Shown: positions 35,443-47,304 of the stretch, one piece after another
Numbering within the stretch: position 1 is the first letter of the stretch
How the letters are laid out: each line of letters begins with the position of its first letter
Source: Euphorbia lathyris
Lineage: Eukaryota > Streptophyta > Magnoliopsida > Malpighiales > Euphorbiaceae
Direction: 5' to 3'
Assembly: GCF_963576675.1 (NCBI RefSeq)
Contig: NC_088913.1
Location: 24,631,001-24,695,000, forward strand
Length of the DNA: 64,000 nt
Program-made: the position numbers and the translations under genes
The notes under the pieces: model-generated
Database searches by the model: none
What the model was told of the DNA's origin: nothing
What the model saw: the letters and a program-made list of their open reading frames with translations, nothing else

Positions 35443-36460
35443 TTGTTAAGCCCAAAATATACCTAAAATATCATTAATATTTATGTTAGTTTTGCTATGA
35501 AATCGTGCTGTTTATATCTATTTAAAGTACTTTTACGTCTGAATATGTTTCTTTCATGCAAGGTACCTAAATATTTGTTAAAATCCAAATAGGAACGAAA
35601 ACAGGTCAAAAACGAAGGAAAACCCCTAAGTTACGAGCCAAAAGACGAGAAAAATCAGCGCACCGACACGAAGGACGGGAACGAAGCCGGACTCGAGAAA
35701 AAGATCTCGTGTTGCGACCGAGATTCTCTAATCTTGGTCACGACATGCTAAATCCAACCACTTCTCATTGCGTTCCGAAGACCAAAAATTTACTCCCCTA
35801 ATCTCGGCAGGGATTCTATAATCTCAGTAGCATCAGAGATTCTGTCAGCACAACTTTCACATGTTTTAATTCAAAGAATCGCGTCTGTTCGGGTTGATAG
35901 AAACGTCTCTTCACAACGGACACGACCCTTAAACACGACTCTTTATTTATAGATGTTGAAGAGCCATGTTTAAGGGTCATGTCCGTTGTGAAGAGACGTT
36001 TCTATCCACCCGAACAAACGTGATTCTTTAAATTAAAACATGTGAAAGTTATGCTGACAGAATCTCTGATGCTACCGAGATTATAGAATCCCTTTCGAGA
36101 TTAAGGGAGTAAATTTTTGGTCTTCGGAACGCAAGGAGAAGTGGCTGGATTTAACATGTCGTGACCGAGATTAGGGAATCTCGGTCACGACACGAGATCT
36201 TTTTCCCGAGTCCAGCTTAGTTCACGTCTTTCGTGTCGGTGCGCTGATTTTCTTCGTCTTTTAGCTCGTAGCTTAGGGTTTTTCCTTCATTTTTGATCTG
36301 TTTTCGTTCCTATTTGGATTTTACCAAATATTTAGGTACCTTGCATGAAAAAAACATATTCGGACGTAAAAGTACTCTAAATAGATATAAATAACAAGAT
36401 TTCATAGTAAAACTGACGTAAATATTAATGATATTTAAGGTATATTTTGGACTTAACAAA
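35443..36460. repeat. 1018-bp head-to-head LTR palindrome
   Basis: Left arm 35443-35943 and right arm 35959-36460 are reverse complements with scattered mismatches, around a 15-bp centre. Both outer ends read TGTTAAGYCCAAAATATACC inward. The right end abuts a purine tract on the - strand, so it is the start of a 3' LTR. The left end abuts copia-C pol like an insertion end. Both arms stop after about 500 bp of LTR. Confidence 0.9.
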
Positions 36461-37599
36461 TCTCCACACTTAATCTTTTGCTAGTCCCGAGAAAAATTTC
36501 ACTGAATTTATTCTTTGACTAATCTCTTTATGAAAATAAAACATATATCTTTGTATTCCTTTTTAAATTAATTAGTTAAGTCGAAAAGATTAACTTCGCA
36601 TGACAAATTTTATACGTAAAATATCAAACTAACTAGTATAAAGGCGATATATCATTCTTCTTGCATTTCAATTTTTAAATTGAAGTATTCGGGACGATAT
36701 AAGCACACATATTTTTGAGTTTTTCGTCTCAAGGCATTTCAAAGCACAAAATTTCATTTCCCAAACCTAAACTATTATATGAATATGAAATGAATAAGTA
36801 CTTAGGTTTTAATTTATTTGCTTAGTTACGCTCGAGATAAGGGTGGTCTCGATCGTAACTTTATGTTAATTGCTTTGTGTTCGTTTAAGAGGTACCGACC
36901 ATGCCATGGGTGGACGCAATCATTACATTAAACTTTAAACACGTTTAATTTTAAGGTTTCTTCCATACCTCGACTGTAAAGGGTGGTCGCAATCGTAGCC
37001 AAAAGTATCGTTTTACTTAATTTTTCTTCCCTTTCATACCTCGATTGTGATATGGTTGGTCTCAATCGGGGCCAAAAGTTAAGAGTACGACTACTTGATT
37101 TAATTAACACGAGTTATAAAATTAAAATTGTAAATTGGGAAAAAATAGCACATTCATCCTATATTGACTTAAAATTCAACATGTATTATGGCTAAAGTTT
37201 CCTTAAAAACTTCAATTGGTGTTAATGTAAGACGAAATTCAAACCGAGGTAAAAATTGTTTGTTCAATTTAATGCCTATAAACCTAATTGAAAATTTAAA
37301 ATAAGATTTATTGTATCATGAATTTACATGATATAAAATAAAGATTGAAAATAAAGAATTTTTTACTTAAATACAGTAAAACATCTATATATATACACTT
37401 GGGACCGAGCTATTTGTATAACAATTGGGAGGTTATTACTAAATAGAGTTTTGTATAATAAAATTTATCAACACATAAAATTTTAAATTTTTAACAATAA
37501 CAAGAACTTTCTAATTATTATTATTCAGAAACTATTTATGTAAAGTTATTTGAATATATAAACATTAATGGAAAAATGATAACAACCAACGTCAGGTTG
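36461..37599 (-). other. Athila-like 3' untranslated region (- strand) with ~70-bp repeats
   Basis: Directly next to the LTR the - strand reads ATTAAGTGTGGAGATT, a polypurine-like tract, preceded by CTCGGGACTAGCAAAAG. Four loose repeat units start near 36832, 36893, 36967 and 37037, each with a TCGA...CAATCG inverted pair and a GGTGG core. The rest is AT-rich. No gene. Confidence 0.6.
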
Positions 37600-38790
37600 A
37601 CGTGTGCTCTCTCCTCAAAGTATGGATGTTTGCATCCACCGCGGTAATCCTCGAACTCATGTATTGATTGTTCTCAACAATATCATCCAATCGCAGATTC
37701 ATTTGACGGTTGTGTGCATTCATTTGGTTCAAAATTCGTTGCAAATCAACTTGATCACTAACATGAGGTTCCTCTTCAACATGCTCTTGTGCTTGTGCTT
37801 GTGCTCCAATATGCTCCTCCTCCTCCTCCTCACCCTCTTATTCTTCTTCATCATCATAACCCTCTATGGTACCTAACTCGTGAGAGCTAGAAGCCCCTCC
37901 ATCTGTGCGAACATTAAGATGCTTAATACGTTCTTCATAGGACACAAATACGGGGGGACCTTCTCTAAGAAATAAATTGGCTCGAAGAAGAGCCGAAATA
38001 TCCAAAAGAGGCAAATTTCCATGGTAAGTGAGGTTTTGAAAATCCGCCAATTCACCACGTGCACCTAAAAAAAATCCTGGTAATTAAATTACCCATAGGC
38101 ACTTGCCTAGTGTGGGAAGCGGCGGCACATTGCAAATTTTCGAATATCATATCGATGCTATCAATTGAAGACCTTTAAAAATACAATCTAGCACGAACAA
38201 ATCCCTAATTTGAACCTTAGAACTTTCAACCTGTCCAAACAAAGAAAAAGATAAAAACTTGTCAAAGTAGAAAACACAATTATCCCTAATCAACTTGCTT
38301 GAGGTATTCTTTGGATAAAAAGAATCTTGGTATGATAAAGCATGACAAATGGTATGGGGACCAATTTCCTTAGGCTTCTGAACAAAATTGCTTGTAGGAA
38401 AACCAAACATCTCATCCATTACTTCATAATCAATCTCATATTTAATCCCATTATTTCTAAAAGAAGTAATTTTCTTCTTCTTATCATACTTCAAAGTGCG
38501 GCATAATCTAACATCAGAAAATAATTATGAGTAAGTGATTGAAAACTGCTCCAAAATACCCGTAGCACCCAAAACAAAAACCCGTAATCAAGTGACCAAA
38601 GAAACGTGCTTAGTGGTTGAAACAGAAGCATGGGCTTCATTGTCAAAAACCATTTCAATGTTAATCTACCACGAAACCCTTGAAGATGTAATCCGAAATG
38701 AACAAAGAAATTCTGACTTCGAACCCTTACCTTTTAACATGCCCAAAATTAAAATAGGATAAAATTTATTGAAATAAAAATTACTATTAT
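37600..38790 (-). pseudogene. Athila-like env-position ORF, C-terminal part, decayed
   Basis: On the - strand 38494-38147 reads a segment with YEVMDEMFGFPTSN, and 38050-37838 reads ALLRANLFLREGPP and an acidic tail. These resemble the ORF downstream of pol in Athila elements (ATHILA ORF-1/plant transposon protein type). Stops and shifts separate the pieces. The continuation lies beyond the CACTA insertion at 40380-40620. The position just before the 3' UTR and LTR of the - strand element fits. Confidence 0.6.
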
Positions 38791-38811
38791 CCTTAATGAG
38801 CTTGCTAGAAC

Positions 38812-39381
38812 ACTACAAGAAATTTACAGTGTACCGACGACAGCATGTTGTGTGTAATCGTTCAATTTTCATCGGTAACAATGAATAGCGACGATATAGC
38901 GACGAAATCGATGGCGTGGCCAGATTGCTTGTTGGGAAAATATTCACCGATGACTAAATCTTTGTCGTGGCTAATAGCGTCGACTCTATGTTGTGGGTAG
39001 ACATCCAAAAGAAATTATGATCGTCGTTATTAGCCATGCCTTCTGTCGTGGTTATGTTGTATGTAATTTATATGTCGTCGGCATTTCGTATGAGTTTTGC
39101 AAACGAATTTCGGTGGGAAATAAATTGGTGCGAAACTTAGCATCCACTAAGTCGTCGGTAATGGGCCGCTAAATAGTTTTTGGTGCCAATTATGGGTCAT
39201 GGTCTGCCGTTTGTAAGTCGTCGATATTATTGCAGTAGGTATTTCGTTGCTAAAATTTTTTGTTGGTAAGTTGTAAGGAATATTGTCGTCGTTGCTAAAA
39301 CTTGTCATTGGTAAGTCGTTTGTAAAAGGGTCATTAATACTTTGTTTCTAAAATATATATGTTGTATGCATTTATTTGTAC

Positions 39382-39423
<42 letters not shown>

Positions 39424-40376
39424 ACCTGATAAATCACTTAATATAAAATGTATGAATAATATCACATATAAGTACTGAAGATAATTTCATTCATCAAAAT
39501 AAACCTACAAATATTCCAAAGATAAATCTTGCAGAGAAATGGGAGATGAAAAGAAAATGAGGAAGAACGGTGAGTGGAGAACGATGAGTGCATTATTTCT
39601 ATATGCAATGAGGAAGAAATTGTGGTGGAGGAAGATTTGAGTAAGTTAAGAGAAAGCACTGGTTTCACTATGACTGAATCACCATTTGAACCGATTCCCC
39701 CAACTCCAGAGACGGTTTCGGCGCTTCTCAGTTGCTCAATCGACTATCCTGTTCTTAGTTTAGGATTTTACTTTTACCACGGTTCTTACTATTTTGTTAG
39801 AGGGAAATAAAAATATATTTTAGAGGGAAAGTATTTCATTAGGGTAGAAATTTAGAGAGGGAATTTCAGAAGAAGAGAGAAAAGGAGATTTTTTGATGTT
39901 GTGGGTAAATGGTAACTATTTTGAGGCAATTATATTTTAGAATGAAATGGTAAGTAAATAGTAATTATTTTTGGGGTAAAAAGTGAAATAATCTTTTTAG
40001 TGGGAAATTGTCACAAGTGGCGGGAAGATGAATTTTTTTTTCGATTGTGGGTAAGTTGTTAGTATTTTGAGATGATTACCTTGTGGGATAAAAAAATTAT
40101 ATTATATAAGTTTTTAGGAAGACTTTCGTAAGCATGTTGTTGGTATATTGTCTCTAATACCCACGACATAGTGTGGACATTTAATGTCATTTTGCTCACG
40201 ACAAAAGTCGTTTGTATTACATGTCGTCGGTATCATGTTGGCATATCCTTGGTAGATTCATATATAACCTTGACTGATAAATTTTGTATGTAAATTGTAT
40301 GTATGTTGACGCAATTAGCCACAACATATATGTCATTGGTAAATTGTTGTGGGTAAGCTGCCATTTTCTTGTAGTG
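38812..40376. mobile_element. Non-autonomous CACTA (En/Spm-type) element, duplication GAA
   Basis: Starts CACTACAAGAAA (38812) and ends TTTCTTGTAGTG (40376). GAA flanks both sides (38809-38811 and 40377-40379), the 3-bp duplication expected of CACTA elements. Subterminal regions carry many copies of a TGTCGTSGGT-like word in both orientations. The 1565-bp body holds an (AT)n run (39385-39420) framed by duplicated TGTACCTGAT, and no transposase domain. It inserted into the decayed Athila-like ORF. Confidence 0.93.
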
Positions 40377-40379
40377 GAA

Positions 40380-40620
40380 GTGCGCTAAGTGCGCTTGGAA
40401 TTAAATTCATCTAATTCAACTTCACAAATTTAACTTAAATCCCTAAATGTAATCCTCTCATTCTTTTTAGCATAGGAAAGAGTAACCAAAAAGTCCATAA
40501 TTTCTGTTTCACTATGCGTTATGTCCATAAAAGTGCTTGTACCATTGCACGTCCTCATCTGAAATAATGTTGAATGGATCCATATTCAACATGCAAACAA
40601 TTATTAGAGGTAGAGGAAAC
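40380..40620 (-). pseudogene. Athila-like env-position ORF, upstream part, decayed
   Basis: The - strand reads DITHSETEIMDFLVTLSYA and RITFRDL, then EVELDEF after a stop, a pattern like the TLEFLATF...FRLMG region of the ORF at 59041-60162. The CACTA element separates it from the C-terminal part. Confidence 0.55.
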
Positions 40621-40639
40621 CTTGTGAGTAACCATCTTA

Positions 40640-41100
40640 TGTCTATGCATGGTGTTTAAATGTCGGATTTATGAGAGAAAAATAGAAAAATTGTGAGAGA
40701 GATAGAAAACTAGAGGGTTAGGTATGGAGTTTGTGTTTGGGAAAGAAGTTTGTTGGATAGGTAAAAATTTAGTAAAAAGTAAAGGTGATATGGTGTGGAA
40801 TTGATTGTGGAAGAAGAAAATGTGTTGTAAATAGAGTTGGAACAGGAAAAAGTGAAAAATTTGTGTCAAAAACGTGCCAATTTCCATCCATCCGGACGCG
40901 TGTCGCGACCGAGATTCATGAATCTGGGTCGCGACAGGAGCTTTTCTGGGAGATAAAATTCTCCTGAATTTTGTTCTTTCGCTGTTCATGTAGGGATTCG
41001 GAAATCCCTACCGAGATTCGTGACCTAGTGGCTGAAAAACGCGTATTTTAACTCCGTATTAACTTATTCTTCTTGCAATTATGTCCTATTAATGCATGTA
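40640..41100. repeat. LTR-like fragment with a 34-nt palindrome
   Basis: Holds GTCGCGACCGAGATTC with its near-complement (40902-40935) and a second inverted word, GGGATTCGGAAATCCC (40983-40998). The first matches palindromes in the LTR arms at 35711 and 36158. Probably U3-derived, but no LTR ends are seen. Confidence 0.45.
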
Positions 41101-42040
41101 TTAAACATGTAACTTAAAAATATAATTAAAACATTAAATGAAGGGAAAACCTAAGGTTTAACCTTGATAAATATTGAATTAATAACCGAATTAATGACTT
41201 AAGTGAATTAAATGAATCATTAAAGTTCATTAATACCTTAAGTGAATTGAATTTAAAACATGAATTGTCATTAATCATAAATGTTTAACATTAGTACTCT
41301 AATTAATAGTCATAAACAGATATATACAGAACATTTAGAAACTTATAAATATGAATGCAACATATATACAAGACATTATAAACAAACCTATATACAACAA
41401 TTATACACAATTAGAAAATTAAAAATGTTCAAACAAGAACTTAGAACATGGAAGTGATACTGAAATATAACACTATAAATACAACGAAACAAATCTAATC
41501 TATTCTTCATCAATTGAAATTCCACGTTCTTGAGCCCGGTTTAATTTACTTGCATTGTTAGTATTCTCTCTTAGGAAGAAAGAAACCAAGGACCAAGAAA
41601 TAGAAATAATTAAATCTCATGTTTGAGGAATCGGTCGTTTCTCCAAGAACTTGAAATTAGAGACGGAGAAATGGTTAATTCACGCTCAAAGGAACAGAAA
41701 AATTATACTAAATTACAACAAATAAAATTCCCAAATCCAATTTTCTTCTTATTCAAAAGATAAATATATATCAAACATTCTATTTAAAATATGTGAAGAA
41801 TCCACAACATTACTATAAAAGAATTTTTTTTAAACGGATGAATTAAAATAAATTTGGATTTCAGAAATTTTGAGAATTAAAATTGTAATGTTGAAAAATA
41901 TGTCAAGTTTTTAATTTGTTGATTTCAAACCAAAAAATCATGACTTACGAAAAAGGAAAAGATGTCTTTTGGGCCATTTGATAAATAAAATCTTAAAATT
42001 AGAAATTAAATACATAGAGAGGAATTTTTTTAAATTTTTT
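41101..42040. other. AT-rich spacer
   Basis: No gene, no clear repeat ends. Low-complexity A/T tracts only. Confidence 0.4.
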
Positions 42041-42055
42041 TTTCAAAATACTCGT

Positions 42056-42375
42056 ATCGTGGTCGAGAATCCGGAATATCGATCATGACATGCCTTGCCC
42101 CTTGGCAAGGAATGCTTTGTGTTGGCCCTCCCTAATCTCCATAGAGATTTTCAAAATCTCAGTTGAGATTTAAAAATCTCTGCATGAACAGAAATTCTAT
42201 AAGACATTACAAAAATCTCAGTTGAGATTATCAAATCTCTACACAAGCAGAAACTCATACAAGGCTGAAAAATAAAAAATCTCAGTTGAGATTATAATAA
42301 TCTCAGTATGAGCAGAAATTCCTAAAGACTTTTAAAGCAAGAATCTCAGTTGAGATTTTAATAATCTCAACTTGA
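42056..42375 (+). repeat. 34-nt palindrome plus 4 tandem AATCTCAGTTGAGATT units
   Basis: A degenerate 34-nt palindrome at 42056-42089 is followed by CCTTGCCCCTTGGCAAGG and then four units of about 58-66 bp, each starting AATCTCAGTTGAGATT and containing AGCAGAAAT or GAACAGAAAT. The order matches the LTR arm at 35711-35870, so this is probably U3 sequence of a related LTR. Confidence 0.75.
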
Positions 42376-42849
42376 GCAGGAATTAAATTTGATATAATTT
42401 CTCGCAATTTTTATTTAATTGAGATTGTTTAAAAGTCTAAAGACAATTTCCTAACAAATAGTGAAGATACATAACATATTTTGAATATTTTCCAATGATC
42501 ACAATTTTTTTTTATTTCTAATCTAACCATTATTGCTAAACTAAAGATTAATGTATAAACTAAACTAAAATGAAATTTAAAGATTGAAATATGAAACACA
42601 AAAAACGAAAAATATGGTAACCCCTCAGAATTCTCAAGGAGAATCAAAATTATGGACAAAATCAATTACCTGGACCGATTTTAAATAATGGTCCCGTCCA
42701 TTTTAACTTACCTGGAAAAAAATGTTTTTTTTACGTTTTTTCAATTTAAGGATCTACTGATTCTGGTTGAATACCCGAACTTCTAGATATGCGCATGAGC
42801 AAGAACTATGCGCATGAACTGAAACTGTTGAAACTATGATAAAAGTAGA

Positions 42850-44124
42850 TGTTGTCCTAAAATGAGACTCTAGCAAGTGCACTAGATACAAGTAATAAAG
42901 TGATAACTTGAGTATCGTCTCCACAGGGATTGAGATTCAAAATTATATAAGAAATCGTTGCTGAACAGTGTGTGTGTATAGGTAACTTCCCAATATGGTT
43001 GATTGTTTGAGTTTGATCTTTTAAAACAAAAGAGTGCTAATTTGATGAAAGTTAAAACAAATAGATAATAGTTTTATGGGTAGAACAGGCTAGGCACTGC
43101 CGAACAGGTTGTGCAAGGTCTTACAACAATCCAACGAATTAATGAGATTACCAATGAAGTCAAAGTATCAGCTTTTAAGCCCACTTAAGTCAACTTTCGT
43201 GTGTTCTTAAGTTCCTAAGAATTACTAGAACCAATAGCGTCCTAAAGGAACGTTCTTTCTTGCATTAAGATCGAAACTGCTTTTCAGTTAAGAAAACCTT
43301 TGACACAACCATCTAGCATGTCTGTTTCGAGGTTGTGAAATTGAAAGAGATATCAGTGAAGATGCAAGCATAGTGCTAACATTCATCTATCACATACATA
43401 AGTGCCGAAACACAGAAATAAGACTCCTCATGAACACATCATTGGCAAAATACTACTAATTCATTGAAAAGATTATAAGACTTACAATACCGGCCCGGAC
43501 TGGCCGCGCCCATTCAAAATGGATTACTCACTCATCTCGAGCAGTAAGTAATCAGCAGTTCTTAATACATTCAGAGCCTCCATTCGAGCTCTTTTCTATT
43601 GCTACTACAGTGACTTTCTTTTGTTCTAAACTACTACTATCCGGTCATGCCCTAGCTTCCCTTTTCTACATCTATTTAAAAGGAAAGGACCAGGGCCAAA
43701 ATTGGTACCCGAAGGTATCCTTACAAAAACAATAATAGAAAATAAGTCAACTGCCTTACAATTCAATAAAACAGATATGGTTAAGGATTCTTTTGACCCT
43801 TGAACACTCAAGGGTCGACACGTCTTGTCATCATGTTACTTTGGGAAATTCTCCTGAAATGCCTTTCCGCCTGCTACCTCTGCCACGCCCACCTCTGAAA
43901 TGTCGCTGTCCATCATCAGGATATCCGGCGTATGACCGCTAGATCATAGAAAGGCTCCACTCCTCTTGGCAGTTGCGAAACAAGCTGTTTCCAGCATGTT
44001 TGGCTTTTGTCTTTACTTATCTGAAATAAACATTAATCAGCCCTTCGTTTTTGCAATATAACATAAAAACACCCCAATTCATGTATAAATATTGTGTTAA
44101 ACTCAGTCAATTTCATGCCTAGCA
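42850..44124 (-). repeat. 3' LTR of the Athila element
   Basis: On the - strand it begins TGCTAGGCATGAAATTG at 44124 and ends TTTTAGGACAACA at 42850, 1275 bp. The GTCTCCACAGGGATTG word (+ strand, near 42920) is usual near the end of such LTRs. A TTTTAAATAG motif on the - strand near 43675 is a promoter candidate. Boundaries rest on one copy only. Confidence 0.7.
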
Positions 44125-44160
44125 AATACCCCCAAATTGAATCTTTGCTTGTCCTCAAGC
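44125..44160 (-). promoter_or_regulatory. Polypurine tract with upstream hairpin
   Basis: The - strand reads GCTTGAGGACAAGC (a 5-bp stem with AGGA loop), then AATTTGGGGGTATT directly before the LTR. Confidence 0.7.
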
Positions 44161-45707
44161 AACTAGGTGTAAGAAGGAAAAAGAATTCAACAGAACAAAC
44201 GTTAGGAATGAAATATCAGAGACTGATATGGAGAAAAGAATTTGTTTTGTTTCAACGGAGTAGTTAACAGATGCGTGCCATGATTTCATTGAAAAGTTAA
44301 AGCCTGTTCTAAACTGTGCCCTTACTCGAGAAATTCCTTAAAGCTTAAAATTCAGACTTCTTCTTTCACAAGGAGCAACAAACTTGCCAGATATGCCTCA
44401 CTAAGGACTGGCACATTTCACTCACTCTCGCATGGAATTTATTTACTATAGGAAAAAGAATGCAACGTCACTCCTCAGCTTAGACACCACACCCTTAGGG
44501 TGTGAGTTTGCCTCTTGGTCCTGAATCTATGGGTCAAATTTTTTTTCAAACATAGTACAAAGGACTTTGCAAAGGTTGTAATGTTAGGCTCAGGTTCTGG
44601 TTTGATAGTGAAAAGCTATTTTAGTGTATAAATTCTGTCTTTATGCAAACATTCAACTAACACAACTTTCACAACATAGTCTTTCCCTTACCCGATCTAC
44701 ACAACCCATTTTCTCATAATATACTACTCTTTCTAATCAAAGTCAAATATCATTAAAACTTTCTCCATCCAAACACTTGATTACCTTATTCCTTTCTATC
44801 TTTTCTTTAGCATCATCTGCTCAATTGCTTTTGTGTGTCTTTAAACTTGTGGTTTCAAATTAAACAGTTGGTTTTGAAGCACAACACAGAATTCAGGGTA
44901 TTTAAGAATATAAGTGAAAGGAGAGGGTTTCTTTGCGTGGTTCTTAGAAAGAATAGGTTATGGCTCAACTTGGTTATCCTAAAATATGGAGTGCAGAGCA
45001 TAGGTGGCTTTTTGTGTAGCGGAAGGGGAATCTAAATGCCTTTTTCCTCCTATGATTGTCAAAAAGAGTCTCCATTTCAACAGGGCAAACCAAGTCAAAT
45101 TCTCCCTAAAGATAGTGAGCGTTGGCCCTCTCAAGAAAAAATAATGCATTATTTAAATGCATTTGCAGGCTCGAGTTCTCACTATATTTGGGGAACTGCA
45201 ATAAGACAAGGGTTACTAATTGTGAAAGAAGATTTAAAAATTTCAAAATTTTCAGAGCTTCCCAACTCAGGGAGACAGCATTCAAACAAACAACTAAAAC
45301 TAGACAAATCCATCATAATACACACAGTCTGTTCAGTGGTTCCCGTGATCACAAAGCAATCGAAAAGAATGAATAACGATGAGATGAGAATGAATAAGTA
45401 ATGAGATGATAAGGCGAAGAAAATGAAATTTTACACAGGACATTTATATCAAAGATTCTCCAGGGGGGTATTTGGCAGTCATCAAATCAATTAATTTAAC
45501 AACCTATCAATCATTTATCATGTTAATTCCCTGGATATGTTGTGATATGTAACTCCCCACCCCCAAATTAAAACAGAACATTATCCTCAATGTTATCAGG
45601 ATGGCAGCAAATCATAAAAGCATAACAACATAAGCAGATTTCATGATTCTGATAGAGTAAGGGTGTTAGAGGTTACCAAATGCTAGGACAGCGACACAGG
45701 TGACGAA
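44161..45707 (-). other. Athila 3' untranslated region with internal purine tract
   Basis: No protein recognised. Near 45555-45600 the - strand reads AACATTGAGGATAATGTT and then TTTGGGGGTGGGGAGTT, a second polypurine-like tract about 1.4 kb before the real one, again preceded by a hairpin with AGGA in its loop. The + strand ORFs at 44835-45401 look like chance. Confidence 0.55.
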
Positions 45708-45945
45708 TCAGGCAGGCTGGGAAAGTGAGGAGTTAACCTCTCTATCTGCAGTGGCAGGAACCCCCTCCCCTTTCGAGGAAGCATCAGCATTAGCATTAGC
45801 ATTAGCAGGTGTTTCAGGCATTTTTCTTACCGGACTTTTGACAGAAAAACAGGATGGACTCTCCTTGCCATGCTCCTCAATACAGATATTTTTGAGCATG
45901 TCAAGTGATCCCTATTGTACCTCGTATTTTTGCTCAAGCGCAAAT
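45708..45945 (-). pseudogene. Athila env-position ORF, C-terminal tail
   Basis: Continues the frame of 59041-60162 across the SIRE-B insertion. After removal of the insert and one duplication copy, the codons run in the same frame past the TAA at 59041 and one TAG, into MLKNICIEEHGKE and an Ala/Asn repeat (GCATTAGCATTAGCA on the + strand). Ends at 45708. So the stop at 59041 is most likely a later nonsense change. Confidence 0.65.
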
Positions 45946-45950
45946 ATCAT

Positions 45951-47302
45951 TGTTGAAACACCTTTCCACATGATTTTGATTTGACAAAATTATTTAAGTA
46001 TATGATTAAAAAATATTCTAAACACACTAAGTTTAAATGCTTTGATTTATTTCACTAATGTGTTTGTTCAATGTTAAGTTCACTGTTTATAAGACACAAA
46101 TGTTAAAAGGCTAAAAGCCCAAAAGAAAGTCAAAGGCCCAAGTCAAACATATCAACACCACTCGGCCCGTGTAAGCAAAACACTGTCATTGTTGATAAAA
46201 CGCAGCTCAACATAAGAAGGATCGAGAAGACCTTCCTTGACTACCTCGGAACGAAGCTGCTGAGTTGAATGACAAAGAGTACAAGACAGCAGCTGAGCAA
46301 GAGCAACTTCCAGACCAAGCATTTCCATTTTGGATAAAGTTCAGAAGACACAGAAAGCTGTCTAGAAGACTTTGCCATAAATGGCGAAACATTATGCATG
46401 TCTGTCTAAAAGCTGCTCAACACTGACCAAAGACAGAAGATACAACAATCTGATTGGCCAACGACACTGAGCGTGTACTGAGTGACAACGATGTCAAGCC
46501 GTTTCCCTCCAACGGTTATTTCGAAATTTGAAATAACCGATACCTCATGTGTCACTATAAATAGGCCTCTCAGTTGCTTCTTTCGATGCAGATCTTCAAC
46601 AAGCCATTACGCTGACCAAATTTCTACTCGAAGAATCTGTGTGAAAAAGCAAAGCAAATACTTACACCAATTTCCATATTACTGTGTAAAAGTTTAGAGT
46701 GATTATTCAATCATCTAAAGTGTCTTAGTGATTGTTGTTTAGGACAATCTTATTATCATTTCTAGAATTAGAAAGGAGAGGCTGAGTACTCGGTCATAGT
46801 ACTCAGCAATAAAATAGGAGTGTGTAGAGGTATAGAGGAAGGTACTCTTGTTATACTCAGCTTCTTGTTGTAAAAGGTTTGATGCTCTACCGTTAAAGAG
46901 CTCAGTAGAGAATTCGAATGCTCGGAACGTGTTCCGGGGAAAGGACGTAAGCGTAGAGGCCGAACCTGGATAAATCTGCTGAGTAACATCATTCTAACCT
47001 TAAACTCCTTAGATATATATATTGCTTGCTTAAACAAAACTGACCAAGTAAAGAGGTCACGCTGAGTTGTGTGTACTGAGTATCTGAGTTCAGGAATAGA
47101 CTCAAGTGCTATCTCCTGACTCAAAAAAAGAAGCTGACTTAATCACCAGTTGACTAAGCCAGTGTCTTAATTCACTCAGCACGCTGTGTAATCCTTTTTA
47201 AAGAAAAAGAAGTCAGCTTTAACGTATTAAAATTTAAAATAGTTCCTATCCTCCCCCCCCCCCCCCCTTGGAACTAACTTGTTACGTTATAAGGGACCAA
47301 CA
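45951..47302 (+). repeat. 5' LTR of SIRE-B
   Basis: TGTTGAAACACC to GACCAACA. TATA-like CACTATAAATAGGCC lies near 46552. Terminal poly-C hairpin TAGTTCC/GGAACTA at 47240-47276 with 15 C in its loop. Confidence 0.96.
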
Positions 47303-47304
47303 AG

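Noticed and set aside
37374..37560. Possible 5' end of a MITE beginning CAGTAAAACATCTATA
   Set aside because: Resembles a common plant MITE start from memory, but no matching right end is found within 200 bp.
44835..45401. Three overlapping + strand ORFs
   Set aside because: No motif, opposite to the host element, and in a low-complexity 3' untranslated region.
46768..47124. 118-codon - strand ORF, with a near-identical one at 58491-58847
   Set aside because: Lies wholly within the SIRE LTR and is repeated only because the LTR is; no domain.
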